A stretch of DNA of 64,000 nt from Zeimonas sp003577305 (GTDB lineage: Bacteria > Pseudomonadota > Gammaproteobacteria > Burkholderiales > Burkholderiaceae_E): positions 13,450 through 77,449 of the forward strand of contig SZOX01000013.1 of NCBI GenBank assembly GCA_030263385.1, read 5' to 3'. The position numbers and the translations under genes were made by a program. Positions 58,309 through 64,000 of the stretch are shown here, piece after piece. The notes beneath the pieces were generated by a model. It ran no database searches, had not been told where the DNA came from, and saw only the letters and a program-made list of their open reading frames with translations. Within the stretch, counting starts at the first letter, position 1, and every line of letters starts with the position of its first letter.

Positions 58309-61095
58309 ATGAGCAAAGCCCTGATCATTGCCGAGAAACCGTCCGTTGCGGCCGACATCGCGCGCGCGCTGGGCGGTTTCACCCGCCAGGGCGATTATTT
58401 CGAGAGCGACGACTACGTCCTGTCGTCGGCCATCGGCCACCTGGTCGAGATCGCCGCACCCGAGCAATACGAAGTCAAGCGCGGGAAGTGGTCGTTCGCT
58501 CACTTGCCGGTGATCCCGCCGCACTTCGACCTGCACCCGATCGAGCGCACCGAAGACCGCCTGAAGCTGCTCACGCGGCTGATCAAGCGCAAGGACGTCA
58601 GCCGCCTGATCAACGCCTGCGACGCGGGCCGCGAAGGCGAACTGATTTTCCGGCTGATCGTGCAGTATGCGAAGGCCCGCCAGCCGGTGCAGCGGCTGTG
58701 GCTGCAGTCGATGACGCCGGCGGCGATCCGCGAGGGTTTCGCGCAACTGCGCGACGACGCGCAGATGCTGCCGCTGGCCGACGCGGCGCGCAGCCGCTCC
58801 GAGGCCGACTGGCTGGTCGGCATCAACGGCACGCGCGCGATGACCGCGTTCAACTCGCGCGACGGCGGCTTCTACAAGACCACCGTCGGACGCGTGCAGA
58901 CGCCCACGCTGGCGATCGTGGTCGAGCGCGAGGAGCGCATCAAGCGTTTCGTGCCGCGCGAGTACTTCGAAGTCAAGGCAACGTTTTCCGCGGAAGCGGG
59001 CACTTACGAAGCGCGCTGGTTCGACCCGGCCTTCAAGCGCTCGGACGCCGAACCCGACGGCCGCGCCGAGCGGCTGTGGCAGCGCGGGCGCGGCCAGTCG
59101 ATCGTCGATCGCTGCCGCGACAAGCCGGGCCGGGTGAGCGAGGAATCCCGCCCGAGCACCCAGCTGTCGCCGGCGCTGTTCGACCTCACCAGCCTGCAGC
59201 GCGAGGCCAACTCGCGCTTCGGCTTCTCGGCGCGCACCACGCTGTCGATCGCGCAGGCGCTGTACGAGCGGCACAAGCTGCTCACCTACCCGCGAACCGA
59301 CTCGCGCGCGCTGCCCGAAGACTACCTGCCCACGGTGAGGCAGACGCTCGACGCGCTGAAGCACACCAGCGCCTGGGGCGGCTTCGCACAGCAGATCCTG
59401 GGCAACGACTGGGTGCGCCCGAACAAGCGGGTGTTCGACAACGCGAAAGTCTCGGACCACTTCGCGATCATCCCGACGCTGCTCGCGCCGAAGGCGAGCG
59501 GACTGTCGGAAGCCGAGCAGAAGGTCTACGACCTGGTCGTGCGCCGCTTCCTGTCGGTCTTCTTCCCGGCGGCCGAGTACCTGGTCACCACGCGCATCAC
59601 CACGGTCGAGGGCGAGTCGTTCAAGACCGAAGGCAAGGTGCTGGTCGACCCGGGCTGGCTGGCGATCTACGGTCGCGAAGGCGCGGCCGATGCCACGCTG
59701 GTGCCGGTCAAGCCCAATGAGCGGGTGCTCACTAGCGAAATCGAGCTGCAGGCGCTGGCCACCAAGCCGCCGGCACGCTACACCGAGGCAACGCTGCTGG
59801 CGGCGATGGAGGGCGCGGGCAAGCTGATCGACGACGACGACTTGCGCGAGGCGATGGCCGAGAAGGGGCTCGGCACGCCGGCCACCCGCGCCGCGATCAT
59901 CGAAGGCCTGATCACCGAGAACTACCTGGTGCGCGAAGGCCGCGACCTGGCGCCCACCACCAAGGCGTTCCAGCTCCTCACGCTGCTGCGCGGGCTGGGG
60001 GTGTCCGAGCTCACCGCCCCCGAACTCACCGGCGAATGGGAGTACAAGCTGGCGCAGATGGAGCGCGGCCGGCTCGGGCGCGAGGAGTTCATGCGCGAGA
60101 TCGCCGAGATGACGCGGCAGATCGTCGAACGCGCGAAGAACTACCAGCTCGACACGGTTCCGGGCGACTACGCGACGCTCGCGGCGCCGTGCCCGAAATG
60201 CGGCGCCGTGGTCCAGGAGACCTACAAGCGCTTCGCCTGCACGAAGTGCGATTTCTCGATCACCCGGATTCCGGGCGGCCGCCAGCTCGAGGTGGCCGAG
60301 GCCGAGCAGCTGCTGCGCGAGGGCACGATCGGGCCGCTGCAGGGTTTTCGCAGCCGGCTCGGGCGGCCGTTCGCGGCGATCCTGAAGCTCACGCCCGAGC
60401 ACAAGCTCGAATTCGATTTCGGCCAGGACGGCGGCGAAGGCTCGGCCGAGCCGGTCGATTTCGGCGACCAGCAGCCGGTGGGTCCGTGCCCGAAATGCGG
60501 TGCGGGCGTCTACGAGCACGGCATGAGCTACGTCTGCGAGAAATCGGTCGGGCCCGCGCGCAACTGCGACTTCCGCAGCGGCAAGGTGATCCTGCAGCAG
60601 GAGGTGTCGCGCGAACAGATGCACAAGCTGCTCGCCGAAGGCCGCACCGACCTGCTGCAGGGCTTCGTTTCGGCGCGCACCCGGCGCGGCTTCAAGGCGT
60701 TCCTGGTGCGCGGCGCCGACGGCAAGATCGGTTTCGAGTTCGAGCCGCGCCCGGCGCGTGCGGGCAAGGGCGCCCGCGCCACGGCCGAGGCCGGCACCGT
60801 GGCGCAGCCGCCGGCGGCAACCGGCGCAGCCGCCGCCGCGCCGCGCCGCGCTGCGAAGAAGGCGACTGCGCGCAAGACCGGCCCCCGCAAGGCAGCCGCT
60901 TCGAAGGCTGCACCGCAGGCCATCGCGACGAAGGCCACGGGGACGAAGGCCGCGGCGACGAGAGCCACGGGCGCGAAGGCCGCAGGGACGAGAGCCCCGG
61001 CCGCGAAGGCCGCGGCGCCGCGCAAGCGCGCGACCGGCAAGACTGCCGCAGCCAGGCCCGCCGCGGCGCGCAACGGCCGAACGCCGCGAGCGTGA
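58309..61095 (+). CDS. topB: DNA topoisomerase III
   Basis: A 928-residue type IA topoisomerase, from the ATG at 58309. TOPRIM: KALIIAEKPSVAADIARALG with NACDAGREGELIFRLI. Active-site Tyr in HKLLTYPRTDSRALPEDY. Two zinc-binding regions follow: CPKCGAVVQETYKRFACTKC and CPKCGAGVYEHGMSYVCEKS. The last 110 residues are a Lys/Ala/Thr/Pro-rich, histone H1-like tail (AAKKATARKTGPRKAAASKA). It decatenates DNA and resolves replication intermediates. The upstream 125 bp to dprA hold GGGGAGA as ribosome-binding site. Confidence 0.95.
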   Translation: MSKALIIAEKPSVAADIARALGGFTRQGDYFESDDYVLSSAIGHLVEIAAPEQYEVKRGKWSFAHLPVIPPHFDLHPIERTEDRLKLLTRLIKRKDVSRLINACDAGREGELIFRLIVQYAKARQPVQRLWLQSMTPAAIREGFAQLRDDAQMLPLADAARSRSEADWLVGINGTRAMTAFNSRDGGFYKTTVGRVQTPTLAIVVEREERIKRFVPREYFEVKATFSAEAGTYEARWFDPAFKRSDAEPDGRAERLWQRGRGQSIVDRCRDKPGRVSEESRPSTQLSPALFDLTSLQREANSRFGFSARTTLSIAQALYERHKLLTYPRTDSRALPEDYLPTVRQTLDALKHTSAWGGFAQQILGNDWVRPNKRVFDNAKVSDHFAIIPTLLAPKASGLSEAEQKVYDLVVRRFLSVFFPAAEYLVTTRITTVEGESFKTEGKVLVDPGWLAIYGREGAADATLVPVKPNERVLTSEIELQALATKPPARYTEATLLAAMEGAGKLIDDDDLREAMAEKGLGTPATRAAIIEGLITENYLVREGRDLAPTTKAFQLLTLLRGLGVSELTAPELTGEWEYKLAQMERGRLGREEFMREIAEMTRQIVERAKNYQLDTVPGDYATLAAPCPKCGAVVQETYKRFACTKCDFSITRIPGGRQLEVAEAEQLLREGTIGPLQGFRSRLGRPFAAILKLTPEHKLEFDFGQDGGEGSAEPVDFGDQQPVGPCPKCGAGVYEHGMSYVCEKSVGPARNCDFRSGKVILQQEVSREQMHKLLAEGRTDLLQGFVSARTRRGFKAFLVRGADGKIGFEFEPRPARAGKGARATAEAGTVAQPPAATGAAAAAPRRAAKKATARKTGPRKAAASKAAPQAIATKATGTKAAATRATGAKAAGTRAPAAKAAAPRKRATGKTAAARPAAARNGRTPRA

Positions 61096-61255
61096 TCGGC
61101 GGGCGGGCTCGTTTACAGTCGGCAGCCTCGTCCGTACACTGGGTTTTTCGATCGGCACGCAGCCCGGCAGCGACGCGACACGGCTCTCGCAGCCGATCGC
61201 GCCCGGGCGCTGCGGCGCCGCAAACGTGCGCGAGCGTCAGGAGACGCCCCATCCC

Positions 61256-62446
61256 ATGACAGAGCAAACCGTCCTCGTCTGCGGCGGCGGCATCGGCGGG
61301 CTGGCCGCCGCACTGGTGCTCGCGCGCCAGGGCCATCGCGTCGAGGTGTTCGAGCAATCCGACGCGTTCAGGGAGATCGGCGCCGGCATCCAGATCGGCC
61401 CGAACGCCTTCCGGATGTTCGAGCACCTCGGGCTCACCGGTGCGATCGACCACGTCGCCTATTACCCCGGCAACCTGTACATGCGCGACGTGCGCACCGG
61501 CGAAGTGGTCACGCGGGTGCCGGTGTCGGCCACCGCACAGGGCACTTTCGGCTATCCGTACGGCGTGATCTACCGGGTCGACCTGCACGCAGCGCTGCTC
61601 GAAGCCTGTGCCGCGCAGCCGTCGGTGGGGCTCTACACGCGCGCGAAGCTCGAGCACTTCACGCAGGACGCCAACAGCGTCGCGGTCACGCTGGCCGACG
61701 GCCGCAGGTTCCAGGGCGCGGCACTGATCGGCGCCGACGGCCTGTGGAGCACGGTGCGCCAGCAGATCGTGGCCGACGGCGCGCCGCGCGTCTCCGGCCA
61801 CGTCGCCTATCGCGCGGTGCTGCCGGCGAGCGAAGTCCCCAGGCACCTGTTCAGCCCCGACGTGGTGCTCTGGGGCGGCGAGAAGACGCACCTGGTGCAC
61901 TACCCGCTGCGCCGCGGCGAGCTGTTCAACCTGGTGGCGGTGTTCCACAGCGGTCTCTACGAAGAAGGCTGGAACGTCTTCGGCGATCCGCACGAGCTGC
62001 ACGAGCGCTTCGCCGACGCGGTGGGCCCGGTGCGCGAGCTGCTCGGCAAGATCGAGACCTGGAAAATGTGGGTGCTGTGCGACCGCGAGCCGGTGAAGGA
62101 ATGGTCGCGGGGCCGCGTCACGCTGGTGGGCGACGCCGCGCACCCGATGCTGCAGTACCTCGCACAGGGCGCCTGCATGGCGATCGAAGACGCGGTGGTG
62201 CTGGGCGCGGCGCTCGAGCGTTCCCGCGGCGACTTCGCCGGCGCCTTCCTCGAGTACCAGCGCGTGCGCTACCTGCGCACCGCGCGCGTGCAGCTCACCT
62301 CGCGCTTCTACGGCGACATCTATCACGCCTCGGGCGTCACGCGCGAGCTGCGCAACCGGCTGTTCCAGTCGGGCACCGAAAGCGCCGGTTTCGCGGGGCT
62401 GAAGTGGCTCTACGAAGGGGTCGACCCGAATTCCGTGTTCGCCTGA
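61256..62446 (+). CDS. FAD monooxygenase, 3-hydroxybenzoate 6-hydroxylase-like
   Basis: A 396-residue class A flavin monooxygenase. VLVCGGGIGGLAAALVLARQ binds the ADP part of FAD, ALIGADGLWSTVRQQI is the DG motif, and LVGDAAHPMLQYLAQGACMA the GD motif. QIGPNAFRMFEHLGL and the C-terminal FAGLKWLYEGVDP fit 3-hydroxybenzoate 6-hydroxylases, which make gentisate. The following gene at 62458 encodes a fumarylpyruvate-hydrolase-like enzyme, which supports the gentisate route. The ring-cleavage dioxygenase and isomerase genes are not in the window. Confidence 0.85.
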   Translation: MTEQTVLVCGGGIGGLAAALVLARQGHRVEVFEQSDAFREIGAGIQIGPNAFRMFEHLGLTGAIDHVAYYPGNLYMRDVRTGEVVTRVPVSATAQGTFGYPYGVIYRVDLHAALLEACAAQPSVGLYTRAKLEHFTQDANSVAVTLADGRRFQGAALIGADGLWSTVRQQIVADGAPRVSGHVAYRAVLPASEVPRHLFSPDVVLWGGEKTHLVHYPLRRGELFNLVAVFHSGLYEEGWNVFGDPHELHERFADAVGPVRELLGKIETWKMWVLCDREPVKEWSRGRVTLVGDAAHPMLQYLAQGACMAIEDAVVLGAALERSRGDFAGAFLEYQRVRYLRTARVQLTSRFYGDIYHASGVTRELRNRLFQSGTESAGFAGLKWLYEGVDPNSVFA

Positions 62447-62457
62447 GCCAGAGGAGA

Positions 62458-63159
62458 ATGTCGTTGGCCTATGTCGTCGCTGCTCCCGAACCCGTATCGC
62501 TGCCCGTGGTCGGCAGCGCCGATCGCTTCCCGGTGCGCCGTGTCTTCTGCGTCGGGCGCAACTACGAAGCGCACGCGAAGGAGATGGGCTTCACCGGGCG
62601 CGAGCCGCCGTTCTTCTTCCTGAAGCCGGCCGAGGCGGTGGTGCCGGTGCCCGCCGGCAGCGTCGGCGAGATCGCCTATCCGTCGCTCACGAAAGACCTG
62701 CACCACGAGATCGAACTGGTGGTGGCGATCGGCCGGGGCGGCAGCGAGATCGCGGCGGCCGACGCGGCAAGCCACATCTACGGCTACGCGATCGGCCTCG
62801 ACATGACGCGGCGCGACCTGCAGGCCGAGATGAAGAAACAGGGCCGGCCCTGGTGCATCGGCAAGGCGTTCGAGCAATCGGCGCCGATCGGGCCGGTGAC
62901 GCCGATTGCGCAGTGCGGCGAGATCACGAAGGGCGCGATCTCGCTCGCGGTCAACGGCGCAACGCGCCAGGCGAGCGACCTGTCGATGCTGATCTGGAGC
63001 GTCGACGAGGTGATCGCGCATCTGTCGAAGGCCTGGGTGCTCGCGCCCGGCGACCTGATCATGACCGGCACGCCCGAGGGCGTGGGCGCCGTGGTACGCG
63101 GCGACCGCATGCGCGGCGAGATCGCGGGATTGGGCGCGCTCGAGGTGCTCGTGCGCTGA
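62458..63159 (+). CDS. Fumarylpyruvate hydrolase-like (FAH family)
   Basis: A 233-residue FAH-superfamily protein, starting 11 bp after the monooxygenase (AGAGGAGA upstream). VFCVGRNYEAHAKEMGF, PPFFFLKPAEAVVPVPAG, LHHEIELVVAIG with the metal-binding E-E, GYAIGLDMTRRDLQAEMKKQ and IMTGTPEGVGAVVRGD. The MTRRDLQ and KKQGRPW wording suits fumarylpyruvate hydrolases of the gentisate pathway (fumarylpyruvate to fumarate and pyruvate). Other FAH acylpyruvases remain possible. Confidence 0.87.
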   Translation: MSLAYVVAAPEPVSLPVVGSADRFPVRRVFCVGRNYEAHAKEMGFTGREPPFFFLKPAEAVVPVPAGSVGEIAYPSLTKDLHHEIELVVAIGRGGSEIAAADAASHIYGYAIGLDMTRRDLQAEMKKQGRPWCIGKAFEQSAPIGPVTPIAQCGEITKGAISLAVNGATRQASDLSMLIWSVDEVIAHLSKAWVLAPGDLIMTGTPEGVGAVVRGDRMRGEIAGLGALEVLVR

Positions 63160-63296
63160 AGAACGCGCGAACGCGGGCGGCCGGTGTCGCACGTGCGCAC
63201 CGCCGACGCCGCCGACGCGCCGCCGCAGCGCCGCCGCGCAGCGCCGCACGGCGGCGCGGGCCACCCCCTTCGCGCAGCCACGGTATGCTCGGGTGC

Positions 63297-63878
63297 ATGG
63301 TGTGCATGCATCCCGCATCCGTGGCAACCGACTGGGTGTTCGGCTACGGCTCGCTCATCTGGAATCCGGAGATCGATTTCGAGCGCGCCGAAGTCGCGCG
63401 CGTGCACGGCTATCACCGCGCCTTCTGCATCAGCTCGACGCGCTACCGCGGCACGCCGGCGCAACCGGGCCTGGTGCTCGGACTGGATCGAGGCGGCAGC
63501 TGCGTGGGCGTGGCCTACCGGCTCACCGCCTCCCGGCGCGACGCCGCGATCCGCCACCTGTACCAGCGCGAGATTCCCGACTGGGACGAGCGCGTCTACC
63601 TGCCGGTGGTGCTCGAAGCGCGCCTGCCCTGCGGCACCCGCATCGATGCGCTGACCTTCACCGCCGACCGCGACCGGCCTTCCTACCAGCGGCTCGACGA
63701 CGACGAGATCCTGCAACGCCTGGGCTGCTGCGCCGGCCAGCGCGGCGCCAACCGCGACTACGCGATCAACACCTGGCGCGCGCTCGAAGCGCGCGGGGTG
63801 CGCGACGCGCGGCTCGAGCAGATCGCGAGACGGCTGCTGGCGAGCGAGCACCGCAGGCGCGAAACCGTCGCCGCCTGA
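63297..63878 (+). CDS. ChaC-like gamma-glutamylcyclotransferase
   Basis: A protein of about 190 residues; the ATG at 63297 or 63306 can serve. VFGYGSLIWNPEIDFERAEV holds the GYGSLIW motif of ChaC enzymes, then YHRAFCISSTRYRGTPAQPG, CVGVAYRLTASRRDAAIRHL and DYAINTWRALEARGV. ChaC proteins cleave glutathione to 5-oxoproline and Cys-Gly; the catalytic Glu would lie in the REIP segment. It lies 137 bp downstream of the FAH gene. Confidence 0.9.
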   Translation: MVCMHPASVATDWVFGYGSLIWNPEIDFERAEVARVHGYHRAFCISSTRYRGTPAQPGLVLGLDRGGSCVGVAYRLTASRRDAAIRHLYQREIPDWDERVYLPVVLEARLPCGTRIDALTFTADRDRPSYQRLDDDEILQRLGCCAGQRGANRDYAINTWRALEARGVRDARLEQIARRLLASEHRRRETVAA

Positions 63879-63923
63879 ACCCGGCGGGCACCGAGCCGGG
63901 CGCGGCCGATTGCTTCACACGTT

Positions 63924-63973
63924 CTCAGAGGGTGTAGCCAAAATAAACAAGTCCGCGTACTCTACACCCTGAG
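63924..63973. repeat. Inverted repeat at the window end
   Basis: CTCAGAGGGTGTAG (63924-63937) and CTACACCCTGAG (63962-63973) are inverted, with a 2-base bulge, around AAATAAACAAGTCCGCG. The A/T-rich centre differs from its surroundings. It might be an insertion-sequence end or a regulatory palindrome of a gene beyond the window; I see nothing else in 63879-64000. Confidence 0.4.
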
Positions 63974-64000
63974 CACGACGAAGGGAGCCACGGGTGGGGA

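Noticed and set aside
58078..61158. A 1026-codon minus-strand ORF opposite topB
   Set aside because: It is the shadow of topoisomerase III, which has all catalytic motifs; the reverse frame has none.
1..64000. tRNA or rRNA genes
   Set aside because: I saw no cloverleaf with a CCA-type end and no rRNA-like segment when reading both strands; a dedicated scan was not possible.

Overview
The window is GC-rich DNA that looks like a chromosome segment of a Burkholderiales-type betaproteobacterium. The support is the conserved block def, fmt, htpX, rsmB, DUF4390, ntrY, ntrX-like, trkA, trkH, together with a DUF3567 gene and dense ATGA/GTGA start-stop overlaps. The species cannot be named from this sequence alone.

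Left part (1-16.9 kb): a short accessory patch (two uncharacterised genes, a broken HEPN/RES gene, a DUF6615 gene) adjoins a long leftward surface-polysaccharide cluster. That cluster encodes a MarR-type EPS regulator, an FkbM methyltransferase, a Wzx-like flippase, a methyltransferase, a Wzy-like polymerase, five glycosyltransferases, a carbamoyltransferase, a second class I methyltransferase, a UDP-glucuronate decarboxylase and a small nuclease-like protein. All three methyltransferase genes carry a poly-G tract (17, 10 and 8 G) beside the SAM-binding motif I. As written, two are out of frame and one is in frame, which is the pattern of a three-switch phase-variable modification system.

Middle part (16.9-36.8 kb): an accessory, repeat-rich region. 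It holds a toxin-type island (NYN fragment, BrnT/BrnA remnants, DUF2442, Phd-PIN pair, Fic), then the second part of the polysaccharide cluster (RfaH/NusG-like regulator, nucleotide-sugar dehydrogenase, epimerase). Further right are GNAT, a broken AAA ATPase, a duplicated Fic 5' end, a lipoprotein/beta-barrel pair, NlpC/P60, EcsC, VanZ, DgkA, EamA and cupin genes. Two RfaH-like genes, one shortened internally, share a promoter with paired GTTCA-N5-TGAAC operators. Eleven copies of one imperfect palindrome, each exactly 66 bp and all intergenic, occur only in this 20-kb stretch. Several adjoin tandem arrays, and at three loci the array unit ends with the first bases of the palindrome. A chain of short stem-loops lies between copies 9 and 10.

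Right part (36.8-64 kb): mostly core chromosome. It runs from an enol-lactonase-like hydrolase, rhodanese, DUF3567 and a G3E GTPase to trkH. A small gene, an amidase and a three-gene TRAP transporter separate trkH from trkA. Then come ntrX-like/ntrY, DUF4390, rsmB, htpX, fmt and def, and rightward lysM, dprA, topB, two gentisate-type catabolic genes and a ChaC-like gene. The window ends in an inverted repeat of unknown nature.
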